DNA of 64,000 nucleotides from assembly GCF_017377875.1 (NCBI RefSeq), contig NZ_CP070975.1, positions 1,612,001 through 1,676,000 of the forward strand, in the 5' to 3' direction. Shown in pieces: positions 19,958 through 30,242 of the stretch. The notes beneath the pieces are model-generated. The model had not been told where the DNA came from, ran no database searches, and was given only the letters and a program-made list of their open reading frames with translations. Made by a program: the position numbers and the translations under genes. The stretch comes from Alcaligenes sp. SORT26. Lineage in GTDB: Bacteria > Pseudomonadota > Gammaproteobacteria > Burkholderiales > Burkholderiaceae_B. How positions within the stretch are numbered: position 1 is the stretch's first letter; each line of letters starts with the position of its first letter.

Positions 19958-20031
19958 GATGACTCCTGTAGATGGACAACCCCGAATAAATGGGTGCAGC
20001 CCGAAAAAATTAACGAATTAGTAACAAACAA

Positions 20032-20553
20032 TCAAGACTTCTTGAGCGAGCCCAGTACAGCAAATGGAGATGGCCGCTCGAAAGCGGATTCATCCAGGTC
20101 GTCAGACTTGGCTTCCATGGACAAGGACTGCGCGTCGGGGCAAACCTCATGGCGCGGCACATACGGCACGCTAAGAATCAGTTCATCCTCGACCAGCCCC
20201 AAGACATCCAACTGGCCTTCACACAAGATGCGATCAGGACCTTCCGTATCGTCATCGTCCAGCTCCAGTTCTTCCTCGGTTGCCACAATCTGTACTTCAT
20301 TAGAAATATCGATGGGCCACTCAAAAGGCTTTACACAGCGCTGGCATTCCAAAATGACGGTGCCTTTGGCCTGCACATGCACAAAACGACGCCGGGCAGA
20401 ATCTTCCCGACCCGATACACTCCATTCAATGCGCAAATCGCCTTGATCGGGCAAATCGGATACCAGACGAGACATATCTTCCACCAGCACCTGACCCGCC
20501 ATTTCCTGGGGGGCACGAGCTAGATTCAAGGTGTCGATATACTGTGTCGTCAT
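20032..20553 (-). CDS. yceD: YceD family protein (DUF177)
   Basis: YceD is a conserved protein of about 170 residues that always accompanies rpmF and has been linked to 23S rRNA accumulation. Visible are the family motif VILECQRCVKPFEWP and the late region DELILSVPYVPRHEVCPD. A strongly acidic loop (EEELELDDDDTEGPD) lies between them. I chose the ATG at 20553; another ATG at 20568 is possible, and neither has a good ribosome binding site. It is the first gene of the fatty-acid cluster, and its promoter must lie in the T-rich gap before maf. Confidence 0.85.
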   Translation of the reverse strand: MTTQYIDTLNLARAPQEMAGQVLVEDMSRLVSDLPDQGDLRIEWSVSGREDSARRRFVHVQAKGTVILECQRCVKPFEWPIDISNEVQIVATEEELELDDDDTEGPDRILCEGQLDVLGLVEDELILSVPYVPRHEVCPDAQSLSMEAKSDDLDESAFERPSPFAVLGSLKKS

Positions 20554-20750
20554 AGATATGTAAGGCATCAAGCCAGGCTGTACCAGAACCCTGATGCTGT
20601 TTTGTTTGTTGCTCGTGTTACTTGTTTTGCTTGTTTGACTGCTTTGCTTTGGTATCGCTTGGGCGCTCTACCACTTTATTTCTTTTTCCTGCCCTTCGCT
20701 ATTGACGCCTGCAAAGCAAACCCGACAAGCGCCAAGTAAGTCCGCAACCA

Positions 20751-20779
20751 TTTCAATAACGAAGAAAACATTAGATAAT
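20751..20779 (+). promoter_or_regulatory. Possible maf promoter
   Basis: TTTCAA (20751-20756) and GATAAT (20774-20779) lie 17 bases apart, 50 bases before the maf start. The -10 box is good and the -35 box weak. Confidence 0.35.
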
Positions 20780-20828
20780 ACCGTGCTAAGCACAAGGCAG
20801 TCAAACCAAAGCACAGCTAAAACACACT

Positions 20829-21425
20829 ATGCGTCTCATCCTTGCATCAAGCTCAGTCTACCGCCGCGCTATGTTAGCGCGTTTGGGCTTGCCTTTCACC
20901 TGTCAGTCTCCTGACATTGATGAAACCCCACTTCCCGGAGAGGCTCCAGCCGAGCTCAGCCTGCGTTTGGCCCGCGAAAAAGCGGCCCGCATCAGCCTGC
21001 TCAACCCAGGCGCACTGGTGATAGGCTCCGATCAGGTCGCCACCTCCGGCCAGGACGCCATAGGCAAACCTGGCGACCATGCCGGTGCGCAGAAACAACT
21101 GCGTCGCCTGAGCGGTCAGCTCATCGATTTCCATAGCGCCTTATGTGTGACGGATGGACAGGAATTCCTGTGCAGCGATATTGTTACCAATTGTCGTTTT
21201 CGCGCATTAAGCGATGAGGAAATTGAGCACTATCTGCTTCAGGAACAGCCCTACGACACCGCAGGCAGCGCCAAGGCCGAAAGTCTGGGCATTGCCCTGA
21301 TGGAGTCCATGCGCTCGGATGACCCGACCGCCATTATCGGCCTGCCTCTGATCGAACTGTGCACCATGCTGCGTCACTTTGGTCTGAACCCCTTGCGCCC
21401 CAACCTTCTGACCCCTTCCGTTTAG
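20829..21425 (+). CDS. Maf-family nucleotide pyrophosphatase (YceF type)
   Basis: Maf proteins are house-cleaning pyrophosphatases; the YceF branch hydrolyses 7-methyl-GTP. The 198-residue protein has the N-terminal substrate motif LILASSSVYRRAML, the acidic DIDETP box, the central GSDQVA box, and a late YDTAGSAKAE segment. The gene is divergent from yceD, an arrangement shared with E. coli, where yceF and yceD are also neighbours. Confidence 0.92.
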   Translation: MRLILASSSVYRRAMLARLGLPFTCQSPDIDETPLPGEAPAELSLRLAREKAARISLLNPGALVIGSDQVATSGQDAIGKPGDHAGAQKQLRRLSGQLIDFHSALCVTDGQEFLCSDIVTNCRFRALSDEEIEHYLLQEQPYDTAGSAKAESLGIALMESMRSDDPTAIIGLPLIELCTMLRHFGLNPLRPNLLTPSV

Positions 21426-21438
21426 GACTGATTAGCCC

Positions 21439-22161
21439 ATGCCCCAAGCCGCCCCCTTGCATCTGATTCCCGTTGGCTTAAGTGAGAGCCCGATCAGCGG
21501 CTGGCTACCTGCCGATGTACGCGCGCTGACACGCGAACTAACTGTATTTATTGCTGAGAACGCCAAAACAGCCCGCGCCTTCCTGAAGTTGATTGAACCT
21601 GTGGTGCCCCTGCAAGAAATCACGATCCACACCCTGGATAAACGCGGCAACAAGCCCGGTGAAATGCGTGAATGGCTAAAACCAGCCCTGCAAGGCCAAG
21701 CCATTGGTCTGGTTTCAGAAGCTGGCTGCCCGGCCGTGGCCGACCCAGGCTCGCTGGTCGTGGCAATGGCCCACGAAATGAAGATTCCGGTGCGTCCACA
21801 CGTGGGCCCCTCTTCCATTTTGCTCAGCCTAATGGCCAGCGGCCTGGACGGCCAGCAGTTTGTGTTCCATGGTTACGCCCCGGTCGATGGCAGCGCCCGC
21901 GCCAAGCAGCTCAAGCAATGGGAAAACCAATCCCAAAGTCTGAAGCAAACCCAGATTCTGATCGAAACCCCCTATCGCAACCAGGCCATGTACAGCACTT
22001 TGCTGCAGGCTTTGAAGCCCACCACTCGCTTATGCCTGGCTCGTGACTTGACGGGTTCGCGCGAACTGATTCAAACCGCTACGGTAGAACAATGGCGCGA
22101 GCGTCAGCCCCCTGCACTGGACAAAACCCCGTGTATTTTCCTGTTTCTGGCTGGCCGCTAA
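21439..22161 (+). CDS. SAM-dependent methyltransferase, RsmI-like (tetrapyrrole methylase fold)
   Basis: This 240-residue protein has the fold of RsmI, the 2'-O-methyltransferase of 16S rRNA C1402. It shows LHLIPVGL, FIAENAKTARAFL, and the SAM-binding block LVSEAGCPAVADPGS with VGPSSILLSLMASGL. It differs from true RsmI in the N-terminal motif (RsmI has a GTL-type start and a DTR box), so it is probably a paralogue of unknown substrate. It follows maf by 13 bases and precedes an amidase by one base. Confidence 0.75.
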   Translation: MPQAAPLHLIPVGLSESPISGWLPADVRALTRELTVFIAENAKTARAFLKLIEPVVPLQEITIHTLDKRGNKPGEMREWLKPALQGQAIGLVSEAGCPAVADPGSLVVAMAHEMKIPVRPHVGPSSILLSLMASGLDGQQFVFHGYAPVDGSARAKQLKQWENQSQSLKQTQILIETPYRNQAMYSTLLQALKPTTRLCLARDLTGSRELIQTATVEQWRERQPPALDKTPCIFLFLAGR

Positions 22162-22162
22162 G

Positions 22163-22972
22163 ATGAGCCCCCTGTCTTGCCTCACCCCTGCCTTGAAACG
22201 CAGTGTCCAGATCGGCGTCCTTAGCCTGACGGCATTATTAGCCGCCTGTGGCAGCAGTGGCCCTATCAAGTTTGATGATAGCTATAGCGCTCAAGGCCAG
22301 AACAGCCGCGTGCGCTATCTGGTTCTGCACTACACCGCAGGCGACCATGCCACCTCGCTGAAGGTGCTGACCCAGCGCGATGTCAGCGCCCACTACCTGA
22401 TCAGCGACGAGCGCCGCCCTACTGTCTACCGATTGGTACCTGAAGACCGCCGTGCCTGGCACGCCGGGCTGGGCTCCTGGTATGGCTTCACTGACCTGAA
22501 CACAGGCTCGATCGGGATTGAGATCGTCAATATGGGTCGTTTGGGCAATGGTCGTTGGGAGCCCTACACTCAAGGGCAAATCAACACCTTGAAAGTCTTG
22601 CTGAAAGACCTGGCGCAGCGTCACAACATCTCGCCACGCAATATTATTGGTCACAGCGATGTCGCTCCACAGCGCAAGACAGACCCCGGCCCTCATTTCC
22701 CTTGGAAAGAACTGGCTCAGGATGGCATAGGCCGCTGGTACAAGGAATCACAGGCTCGCGCCTTGCAGGCTCAATACGCAACACGCCCGCTGCCCTCTGC
22801 CTCTCAAGTTCAGGCCTGGTTGCGCAAGGCTGGCTATGAAACACCGGAAAGTGGCATGTTCGACAAGGCCACACAAAACGTGATCGCCGCCTTCCAGATG
22901 CACTACCGCCCTGCCCGCTACGACGGCATTCTGGACGCCGAAACCGCTGCCATTCTGCAAAGTCTGGATTGA
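22163..22972 (+). CDS. N-acetylmuramoyl-L-alanine amidase, lipoprotein (AmiD-like)
   Basis: This enzyme cleaves the amide bond between muramic acid and peptide in murein or murein fragments. The 269-residue precursor has a lipoprotein signal ending in LLAAC (lipidated Cys about residue 29). The amidase_2 domain has zinc ligands in YLVLHYTAG, the GHSDVAP region and DPGPHFPW. A C-terminal peptidoglycan-binding domain follows (SQVQAWLRKAGY...IAAFQMHYRP). The layout matches outer-membrane AmiD. A bidirectional terminator follows. Confidence 0.9.
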   Translation: MSPLSCLTPALKRSVQIGVLSLTALLAACGSSGPIKFDDSYSAQGQNSRVRYLVLHYTAGDHATSLKVLTQRDVSAHYLISDERRPTVYRLVPEDRRAWHAGLGSWYGFTDLNTGSIGIEIVNMGRLGNGRWEPYTQGQINTLKVLLKDLAQRHNISPRNIIGHSDVAPQRKTDPGPHFPWKELAQDGIGRWYKESQARALQAQYATRPLPSASQVQAWLRKAGYETPESGMFDKATQNVIAAFQMHYRPARYDGILDAETAAILQSLD

Positions 22973-22976
22973 TAAA

Positions 22977-23013
22977 AAAACAGGTAATGAGCACCCAGCC
23001 CATTACCTGTTTT
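22977..23013. terminator. Bidirectional terminator between the amidase and msrQ
   Basis: A 13-base-pair stem (22977-22989 with 23001-23013) with A and T runs on its two sides sits between convergent genes. Confidence 0.88.
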
Positions 23014-23622
23014 TTAATGTGCCGTCTTATTCAAAGCAGGCCAACGGCGCAAAATCAACAGCCCCGCCAGTACCAGCCCATAGACGAAAACTTCCACCAC
23101 ATCATTCTTGCCGGTACGGATCAGGTAAAAATGCAGGACGGATAACACCGCCGCCACATACACCGTCTGATGCAAACGACTCCAACCACGCCCCAACCGC
23201 TTTTGCCAGCCTTGCGTGGATGTCAGGGTCAGCGCCAATAAAATCAGCACTGCCACTACGCCAATAGCAATCAAGGGCCGCTGCAACACATCCTGCCACA
23301 TGGATAGCCAATCGCCCGAGCGATCCCACCAGGCCCAGGCCAAAGTATGCAAGGCCGCATAAAAGAAGCTGAACAAACCCAACATGCGTCGCCACCGAAC
23401 CAGGGCGGGCTGAGCCAGCAGGCGTCGCACCGGACTGAGCGCCAACGTCACCAACAAAAGCACCAAAGCCCAAACTCCACTGGAGCGGGTCAGGAACTCA
23501 GCCGGATTGGCACTTAAGCCGTTCGTAAAACCCAGCCAGATCCAGCGCCCCAGTGGATACAAGGCAAATAAAAACACCAAAGGTTTGAGACGATCTAGCT
23601 GCGCCGCTTTCCAGGTTGCCAT
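23014..23622 (-). CDS. msrQ: MsrQ, heme-binding membrane subunit of the MsrPQ system
   Basis: MsrQ is an inner-membrane b-type cytochrome that passes quinol electrons to periplasmic MsrP for repair of oxidised methionines. The 202-residue protein has about six hydrophobic segments and the ferric-reductase-like motifs LGLFSFFYAALHTLAW and WSRLHQTVYVAAVLSVLHFY, whose histidines are likely heme ligands. It follows msrP by one base. Confidence 0.93.
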   Translation of the reverse strand: MATWKAAQLDRLKPLVFLFALYPLGRWIWLGFTNGLSANPAEFLTRSSGVWALVLLLVTLALSPVRRLLAQPALVRWRRMLGLFSFFYAALHTLAWAWWDRSGDWLSMWQDVLQRPLIAIGVVAVLILLALTLTSTQGWQKRLGRGWSRLHQTVYVAAVLSVLHFYLIRTGKNDVVEVFVYGLVLAGLLILRRWPALNKTAH

Positions 23623-23623
23623 A

Positions 23624-24577
23624 TTAGTAATAGCGCCTTAAATCCATATCGGCATACAAAGCCGCCACATCATCGGCGTAACCATTAAAAGGCAAGGTCG
23701 GCTTTTTAGTCGCAAAAAAGCCCGAGCCTATGACTCGCTCCGTGGCCTGACTCCAGCGTGGATGTGGCACTTCCGGGTTCACATTGGCGTAAAAACCGTA
23801 TTCATGGGGTGCTACGCGCATCCAACTGGATTGGGGCATGGTATCCGTCAAAGTGATACGAACCAGGGACTTGGCAGATTTGAAACCATACTTCCATGGC
23901 ACGATCAATCGTACCGGTGCACCGTTCTGAGTCGGCAAAGCCTTGCCATACAAGCCTGTCGCCAGGAGTGTCAGCGGGTGCATGGCTTCATCCAGTCGCA
24001 GCGCCTCCACATAAGGCCAGTCCAGGATACGGGACCGCAGGCCCGGCATGGTTTCAGAATCGGCCGCCGTTTCAAAGCGCACAAAGCGAGCCTGCCCCAT
24101 CGGTTCGGCTCGTTGCAGCAAGGCAGACAAGGAGTACCCCACCCAAGGCACCACCATGGACCAGGCCTCGACACAGCGCAGTCTGTAAATTCGCTCCTCC
24201 AAAGGAGCCAGCTTCAGAATCTGGTCCATATCCAGAGTCAGAGGCTTGTTCACCAAACCGTCTATCTGCAAGGTCCAAGGCTCTGTCTTGAAGGCAGCCG
24301 AATTCCGGGCAGGGTCTTCTTTACCAGTGCCGAATTCGTAGAAATTATTGTAGGAGGTGATGTCCGACTCGCTGGTCAGCGCATCGTCCAGCTTCCAACG
24401 CTGGGAAGGAGTGGCCTGCAAAGGCTGGCCCACCGGAACAGCCTGAGCCCGGCCGGGCAGACTGGCCGCCAGCGCCAAGGCACCGGGAGCCTGCAAAAGT
24501 AGACGGCGGCGAGCGCGCCAGACCGACTCATCGGTAATTTCAGAGGGGCGCGGGGCTTGCGAGCGTGATTTGAACAT
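23624..24577 (-). CDS. msrP: MsrP, molybdopterin methionine sulfoxide reductase
   Basis: MsrP is a periplasmic molybdenum-cofactor enzyme that reduces methionine sulfoxide in envelope proteins. The 317-residue precursor has a Tat signal ([10 protein letters not shown], then a hydrophobic stretch ending at RAQA). The sulfite-oxidase-like domain shows [15 protein letters not shown] with the Mo-ligating Cys, and [17 protein letters not shown] chose the ATG at 24577: AGGAG is six bases away, while the ATG at 24583 directly touches that sequence. It forms an operon with msrQ. Confidence 0.94.
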   Translation of the reverse strand: MFKSRSQAPRPSEITDESVWRARRRLLLQAPGALALAASLPGRAQAVPVGQPLQATPSQRWKLDDALTSESDITSYNNFYEFGTGKEDPARNSAAFKTEPWTLQIDGLVNKPLTLDMDQILKLAPLEERIYRLRCVEAWSMVVPWVGYSLSALLQRAEPMGQARFVRFETAADSETMPGLRSRILDWPYVEALRLDEAMHPLTLLATGLYGKALPTQNGAPVRLIVPWKYGFKSAKSLVRITLTDTMPQSSWMRVAPHEYGFYANVNPEVPHPRWSQATERVIGSGFFATKKPTLPFNGYADDVAALYADMDLRRYY

Positions 24578-24635
24578 CTCCATCTCCTGTCCTGAAACTA
24601 GCTGGCAAGATGGCTACGCAACCCGCTTGCCTCTA

Positions 24636-25289
24636 TTAAATACGTGACAACACCCAATCGCGCATCTGCGCCACATTGTCGACCATCACCGTTGGCTCGG
24701 CCTTGGCCAGTGTTTGCGGATCATGCGCGCCGTAGGTGACAGCCACACTATCCATACCAGCATTACTGGCCATATGAATATCGTGAGTCGTGTCGCCCAC
24801 CATCAAGACCTGCTCAGGTTCCAGCATCAACTCAGCCAGCAATTGATGCAACATTTCCGGGTCCGGCTTGCTGCGAGTTTCGTCCGCACAGCGGGTGGCA
24901 TCAAAAAAAGTACTGAGATTGACTTGCTGCAGCACCCTGTCCAGACCTTGGCGGCTTTTACCGGTTGCCACTCCTAAGGCAATCTGGCGACCACGAAGTT
25001 CACCCATGAAAGGCAAAATTCCGTCAAATAACTTGATATGGGGATCTCGCTGCATGAAATGATAGCGATAGCGCTCCAGAAACAAGGGCATCTGCTCGGC
25101 CGTCAAATCGGGCACTGCACGATACAAGGCACTTTCCAGAGACAAACCAATGACCCAGCTAGCTAACTGAATCGAAGGCACAGGCAATTCCAGATCCGCA
25201 CTGGCCAACTGAATAGAACTGGCAATTGAGTACGTCGAATCCATTACTGTACCGTCCCAATCAAACAGAACGGCGGCATAGCGCGTCAT
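24636..25289 (-). CDS. HAD-family hydrolase (phosphoglycolate phosphatase-like)
   Basis: This 217-residue haloacid-dehalogenase-like phosphatase has motif I FDWDGTVMDS, motif II GVATGKS, a motif III lysine in SKPDPEML, and motif IV VGDTTHDIHMA. The cap domain is the helical C1 type, as in Gph and PpaX. Substrate is not determinable from sequence; phosphoglycolate or another small phosphoester is possible. The start overlaps the rluC stop by four bases, the conserved rluC-HAD pairing of betaproteobacteria. Confidence 0.85.
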   Translation of the reverse strand: MTRYAAVLFDWDGTVMDSTYSIASSIQLASADLELPVPSIQLASWVIGLSLESALYRAVPDLTAEQMPLFLERYRYHFMQRDPHIKLFDGILPFMGELRGRQIALGVATGKSRQGLDRVLQQVNLSTFFDATRCADETRSKPDPEMLHQLLAELMLEPEQVLMVGDTTHDIHMASNAGMDSVAVTYGAHDPQTLAKAEPTVMVDNVAQMRDWVLSRI

Positions 25290-26254
25290 AAGGACTTCTC
25301 CAAACGATCAAGAAGGGCCTGACAGGCGGCAGGCATGGCGGCCTCCAGAACCAGAGGCTGTCCGGTGACAGGGTGATCAAACTCCAGGCGTCCGGAATGC
25401 AGGAACATGCGCTTGAAACCCTGGCGCGCGAATTGTTCGCGCAGGGCATCGTCGCCATACTTGTCGTCACCCACAATTGGAAAGCCCGAATGGGCCAAAT
25501 GAACCCGGATCTGGTGGGTACGGCCCGTTTTCAACTCCGCCTGCACCAGACTGAAGCGCCCAAAGCGGCGCTGCATGGTAATGATGGTGTGCGCAGGCTT
25601 ACCCGTAGGGTCAACCTTGACACGCCGCTCACCACTTTCTGTCAGCCAGCGTAGCAAGGGAAAGCGAATGTGCTGACGATCATTGACCCAATCGCCCTGC
25701 ACCAGCGCCCAATAAAACTTGCGGGCACGAATTTCACGGAACATATCATGCAAGCCCACCAGGGCGGCACGACGTTTGGCAATAATCAGCAAACCGGATG
25801 TGTCCCGGTCCAGGCGATGGGCCAATTCCAGGAATGGCTCTTGAGGACGGGCGGCGCGCAACTGTTCGATCACGCCGAAAGACACACCGCTGCCACCGTG
25901 CACCGCCACACCGGCGGGCTTGTCGATCACCATCAGATGCTCGTCCTCGAACACCACCGGAAAAACAGCGGCAGGGACATGACGGGGCTGCTCGGGCTCG
26001 GGCAGACGCAGGGGCGGAATCCGCACCATATCGCCATCCTGAAGACGGTAATCACTGCTGATACGGCCTTTATTGACCCGTACTTGCCCGCCGCGAATGG
26101 CTTTATAGATGTGGCTTTTTGGCACCCCTTTACATTCGCGTAACAAAAAATTATCTATACGCTGACCCGCCCGCGTTTCATCAATGCGTAGTATTCGCAC
26201 TTGGGGGGCAGATCTTTGTGATTCATGAGGTTTGCACATAACAAAAAGGGGCAT
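25286..26254 (-). CDS. rluC: 23S rRNA pseudouridine synthase RluC
   Basis: RluC makes pseudouridines at positions 955, 2504 and 2580 of 23S rRNA. The 322-residue protein has an N-terminal S4 domain (GQRIDNFLL...IYKAIRGGQVRVN) and a catalytic domain with HRLDRDTSGLLI, whose Asp is the nucleophile, then the late KTGRTHQIRVHL box. Two starts are possible (26254 and 26239), neither with a clear ribosome binding site. It is divergent from rne, and its start codon overlaps the -10 box assigned to rne. Confidence 0.93.
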   Translation of the reverse strand: MPLFVMCKPHESQRSAPQVRILRIDETRAGQRIDNFLLRECKGVPKSHIYKAIRGGQVRVNKGRISSDYRLQDGDMVRIPPLRLPEPEQPRHVPAAVFPVVFEDEHLMVIDKPAGVAVHGGSGVSFGVIEQLRAARPQEPFLELAHRLDRDTSGLLIIAKRRAALVGLHDMFREIRARKFYWALVQGDWVNDRQHIRFPLLRWLTESGERRVKVDPTGKPAHTIITMQRRFGRFSLVQAELKTGRTHQIRVHLAHSGFPIVGDDKYGDDALREQFARQGFKRMFLHSGRLEFDHPVTGQPLVLEAAMPAACQALLDRLEKSL

Positions 26255-26259
26255 ATAAT
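26231..26259 (+). promoter_or_regulatory. Predicted promoter of rne
   Basis: TTTGCA (26231-26236) and a perfect TATAAT (26254-26259) lie 17 bases apart. Transcription would start near 26266 and give a leader of about 475 bases before rne. The -10 box covers the rluC start codon on the other strand. Confidence 0.65.
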
Positions 26260-26742
26260 CGCTTCAGCCTATGGAAGCTGAGACTGGGTCCAGCGTAGAG
26301 ATGCAAAGGGTGCGTCTCCGTTGGATGACCAAGGACTGATAATTGTATCCTTGAGTTCCAGCTTCCGGGTCATAAGGTCGCCGGGGTGAGTCCGAAATAG
26401 CGAAAGTCGTGTGGCAAGAAGGCCCGCTTTCCAAGAGATGTTTTCCTCCCGCGTGCCGCGCTGAATTCCTGCACAGATTGTCCCGCTCTTTTGCACCAGC
26501 CGCATGATTTATGCAGCTGCCGTTCCCCAGCAATTTTATATTCGTCAAACACACATCGTGACCCTGACCCCCCTGCTGATTGAACTTCGCGCTTTGGCGC
26601 GACTCGTGCCTCCCAGACTATAAGCCGGTAGGCCGATTTTGCCTGCCTGCACCAAACTGATGCAGCTATAGCGCTACACACCCTGTGACCCGCGGTCGTG
26701 CGCCGATATTTCGGTGCTCCATGACAACGGAGATCCACACTC
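26260..26742 (+). promoter_or_regulatory. Long 5' leader of rne with hairpins
   Basis: No gene is recognisable in these 483 bases. Three compact hairpins lie in the last 160 bases: 26587-26602 (6 perfect pairs, UUUG loop), 26627-26647 (7 pairs, one G-U) and 26701-26716 (6 pairs, one G-U, AU-rich UAUU loop). In E. coli the long rne leader lets RNase E cut its own mRNA, and the same kind of feedback is likely here by inference. The first 300 bases contain many purine-rich stretches with no fold obvious to me. Confidence 0.6.
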
Positions 26743-29700
26743 ATGAAACGCATGTTGTTCAATGCGACGCATCAAGAAGAACTACGCGTCGCCATTGTCG
26801 ACGGTCAAAAACTGATTGACCTCGACATCGAAACAGCCGGGCGCGAACAGCGCAAAGGCAACATTTACAAAGGGGTCATCACCCGCATCGAACCCGGCCT
26901 GGAAGCCTGCTTCGTCAGCTACGGTGAAGAGCGTCACGGCTTTCTGCCTTTCAAAGAAGTGGCTCGCAGCTACTTCAAAGAAGGCGTTGATGTCCGTACT
27001 GCCCGCATCCAGGACGCCCTGGTCGAAGGCCAGGAACTGATCATCCAGGTTGAAAAAGAAGAGCGTGGCAACAAGGGCGCTGCCCTGACCACCTTTATTT
27101 CCCTGGCTGGCCGCTACCTGGTTCTGATGCCCAACAACCCTCGCGGGGGTGGCGTATCGCGCCGTGTTGAAGGCGAAGACCGCCAGGAACTGCGCGAGGC
27201 GATGGACCAACTGGACATCCCTCAAGGCATGAGCATCATTGCTCGCACTGCAGGTATCGGCCGCAGCGTCGAAGAACTGCAGTGGGACTTGAACTACCTG
27301 ATGCAGTTGTGGACCGCCATTGACGGCGCAGCCCGCGACAACGCCGCTCCCATCCTGATTTATCTGGAATCCAGCCTGGTTATCCGGGCGATTCGCGATT
27401 ATTTTTCGCCCGATATCGGCGAGATCCTGATCGACACGGATGAAATTCACGAGCAGGCCGCCGCTTTCATGAGCGTGGTCATGCCCGACAATCTGCATCG
27501 CGTGAAGATGTACCGCGATGACATCCCCCTGTTCTCGCGCTTTCAGATCGAACACCAGATCGAAACCGCCTACTCGCGTACCGTGCAATTGCCTTCGGGC
27601 GGTGCTGTCGTTATCGACCACACCGAAGCCCTGGTTGCTATCGACGTGAACTCGGCCCGCTCCACGCGTGGTGCCGACATTGAAGAAACCGCCCTGCGCA
27701 CCAACCAGGAAGCCGCCGACGAAGTAGCCCGCCAGTTGCGTCTGCGTGACTTGGGTGGCCTGATTGTTATCGACTTCATCGATATGGAGGACAGCAAGAA
27801 CCAGCGTGCTGTCGAACAACGCCTGCGTGATGCCCTGCACCTGGACCGCGCCCGCGTCCAGATGGGCAAGATCTCGCGCTTTGGTCTGATGGAACTGTCC
27901 CGTCAGCGCCTGCGCCCTGCCCTGAACGAAGGCTCCCACATTACTTGCCCACGATGCACCGGCACTGGCGTGATTCGCGATGCCGAATCCAGCGCCCTGC
28001 ACGTACTGCGTCTGCTGCAAGAAGAAGCCATGAAAGAAGGCACCGCCGCCCTGCACGCTCAAGTGCCGGTGGATGTCGCTACCTTCCTGCTGAACGAAAA
28101 ACGCGCCGACATCACCAAGATCGAATCGCGCTTGAACATTGCCCTGATCCTGATTCCCAACAAGAATCTGGAAACTCCGCACCACATCATCGAGCGCCTG
28201 CGTCACGACGATCCTCGTCTGGACGAACTGCGCAGCAGCTACGAGCTGGTTCAGCAACCTGAACAGCAAGACAGCCTGGTGCCGCACCGCAGCCACGAAA
28301 TCAAGCCTCGTCCAGAAGCCCTGGTCAAGAGCACCACACCGGCCCAGCCTGCTCCCATGAGCAAGCCTGCCGCTGCCGCCGCCGCCAGCGCCGCTGCCAA
28401 AGACAATCAACCCGGCCTGCTCAAGCGCCTGCTGAACTGGTTGTCCGGCAAACCCGCCGAACCGGTTGCGGAAGCTGCCAAATCTGACAGCAGCAAATCC
28501 TCCTCGGGTCGCCGCCAAGGCCGTCCTGGCCAGTCCAACAGTGGTCGCGGTCAAGGTGGACGTGGTCGTCGTCAGTCCAACCGCCCCGAAGCCGCTCAGG
28601 AAGAAAAAGCCAGCACGGAGAACACCAGCAACAATACGCGCGGTCGCCGCCGTAACGCCTCTGCCGGTAACGAATCCGCTCTGGAAACCCCACAAAGCGC
28701 CAACGCCGCACCCGCTACAGCCACTACAGACGAAGGCAGCAGCAACAGCCGCAACCCACGCAATCGTCGTGGCCGTGGCCGCCAACGTCGCGAAGAAGGC
28801 AGTGCAGAAAACGTTGAGCTGAACAAAGACGTCGCCAGCACGGACGCCCAGCCAGAACAGGCTGCAGCAGCCGTTGCCAGCGTCGCCGCTGTCGCTGCCA
28901 TTTCCGCCACCAAGCAAGAAGCACAAAACCGTGCCGACCAACAGGCAGAGGCCGATAACGCCGACACCAGCGATAGCTCGGATGTGGATACGGATGACAA
29001 CAGCGAAAACGGGGCCCTGGACCCAGAGCGCAAACGCCGCCGTCGTCGCAGCCGTCGTGGTCGTCGTAGCACCGACGCCAACGCCGTAGCCGAAAACGAA
29101 GAGAACAACGAAGAAGGCAACTCGGGTGCCTACGTTGCTCACGAAACGCCTAGCTTCAATCCTGCCGCCCTGAACGCTGAAGAACAGGCTGAACAGACTG
29201 CCCAAGCCGCTGCAGCAGAGCCTGCACAAGCCCAGGCAGCCGTAGAAGCACCAGCCGCCCAGGAAAGCACTCCAGTCGTCGCCAACACCGCTCAGGAAAG
29301 CCCTGACGCCGCCCCTGCTCCAGTGGCTGCCCAGGAAAGCGCCCCTGCACAGCAAGTTGAATCGACTGCAAGCGCAGTTAGCGAAGCAACACCAGCCCAA
29401 GAGCCAGCAATCGCTACCGCTCCTGTTGCTGAACAAGTTCAGACCCAGGTCGTTGCAGAAACAGCTCCTGCTGTTGAAGCTCCTGCCGCTGAGACCCCTG
29501 CCATTGAAACGCCGGTAGCAGAAAGCCGCGACGCTGAGATTGCTCAGCAAGCCGAAGAAGCCACCAGCATTCAGCCAGAGCCTGTCGCTGCTGACGCAAC
29601 TCCTGCCCAGGAAGAAGCTGCTGCACCCGTTGCAGAAGCCACTCAGGAAACACCTGCTGCTGAAGAAGTAAAAGCTGAAGCCGCAGCCCCTGTTGCAGAG

Positions 29701-30072
29701 CCTGTACGTGAAGAAGCTGCAAACGTACAAGCCGAGCCTGTTGCTGAAGCCCAGCCTGCCGTTGAAGCTGCTGCTGAAGTAGCTACCGCTGAAGTCGCTC
29801 CTGTAGAAGCAGCTCCAGTCGAAACCGTTACAGAAGTCGCAGAAACACCTGCCGCTGCTGTTGAAACATCGGCACCTGCTGCCGAAACTCCAAAGCCAGC
29901 CGCAGCCCCTCTGGACGCTGTCCTGAACGCAGCCGGTATCGAACTGGTAGAAACAGCCCGCTCGGCAGTGCAAGACGATTACCAAGCGGCTCCCGTCCGT
30001 TTGGGTCGCCCACGCAAACGCCCAGCTCAAACTGAAGCCAACGAACCGATGCAACAGGTCGAAACGCAGTAA
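26743..30072 (+). CDS. rne: Ribonuclease E
   Basis: RNase E is the main endoribonuclease for mRNA decay and rRNA and tRNA maturation and the scaffold of the degradosome. The 1109-residue protein begins [24 protein letters not shown], with an S1 domain at about 35-125. Catalytic magnesium ligands Asp301 (AIDVNSA) and Asp344 (VIDFIDMED) and the zinc-link CPRC (about 401) are present. After residue 520 the tail is disordered: first arginine-rich RNA-binding patches ([36 protein letters not shown]), then about 250 residues rich in Ala, Glu, Pro and Val. A short basic end (RLGRPRKRP) closes it. The gene stands alone between its long leader and a terminator. Confidence 0.97.
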   Translation: MKRMLFNATHQEELRVAIVDGQKLIDLDIETAGREQRKGNIYKGVITRIEPGLEACFVSYGEERHGFLPFKEVARSYFKEGVDVRTARIQDALVEGQELIIQVEKEERGNKGAALTTFISLAGRYLVLMPNNPRGGGVSRRVEGEDRQELREAMDQLDIPQGMSIIARTAGIGRSVEELQWDLNYLMQLWTAIDGAARDNAAPILIYLESSLVIRAIRDYFSPDIGEILIDTDEIHEQAAAFMSVVMPDNLHRVKMYRDDIPLFSRFQIEHQIETAYSRTVQLPSGGAVVIDHTEALVAIDVNSARSTRGADIEETALRTNQEAADEVARQLRLRDLGGLIVIDFIDMEDSKNQRAVEQRLRDALHLDRARVQMGKISRFGLMELSRQRLRPALNEGSHITCPRCTGTGVIRDAESSALHVLRLLQEEAMKEGTAALHAQVPVDVATFLLNEKRADITKIESRLNIALILIPNKNLETPHHIIERLRHDDPRLDELRSSYELVQQPEQQDSLVPHRSHEIKPRPEALVKSTTPAQPAPMSKPAAAAAASAAAKDNQPGLLKRLLNWLSGKPAEPVAEAAKSDSSKSSSGRRQGRPGQSNSGRGQGGRGRRQSNRPEAAQEEKASTENTSNNTRGRRRNASAGNESALETPQSANAAPATATTDEGSSNSRNPRNRRGRGRQRREEGSAENVELNKDVASTDAQPEQAAAAVASVAAVAAISATKQEAQNRADQQAEADNADTSDSSDVDTDDNSENGALDPERKRRRRRSRRGRRSTDANAVAENEENNEEGNSGAYVAHETPSFNPAALNAEEQAEQTAQAAAAEPAQAQAAVEAPAAQESTPVVANTAQESPDAAPAPVAAQESAPAQQVESTASAVSEATPAQEPAIATAPVAEQVQTQVVAETAPAVEAPAAETPAIETPVAESRDAEIAQQAEEATSIQPEPVAADATPAQEEAAAPVAEATQETPAAEEVKAEAAAPVAEPVREEAANVQAEPVAEAQPAVEAAAEVATAEVAPVEAAPVETVTEVAETPAAAVETSAPAAETPKPAAAPLDAVLNAAGIELVETARSAVQDDYQAAPVRLGRPRKRPAQTEANEPMQQVETQ

Positions 30073-30083
30073 AAAGCCAGACT

Positions 30084-30116
30084 AAAAACGCCGCCTTCAA
30101 GGGCGGCGTTTTTTTA
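30084..30116 (+). terminator. Terminator of rne
   Basis: A 9-base-pair stem (30087-30095 with 30102-30110), mostly G-C, ends in a run of T to 30115. It starts 15 bases after the stop codon. Confidence 0.9.
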
Positions 30117-30242
30117 TGCTCGTTATATTTGTTGATAGCAATCGCCCGAGAACCAGCACCACTACCTCCTCTTCCTCTTCCTCTCCCTCTTCCTTTCTTA
30201 CGCCCTCCTCTACATCAGCGTCACCTCGCCCTAATCATCCTG

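Noticed and set aside
26782-30054. A 1090-codon open frame opposite rne
   Set aside because: It is a codon-usage shadow of rne: its protein is rich in Cys, Phe, Gly and Ser runs with no family features.
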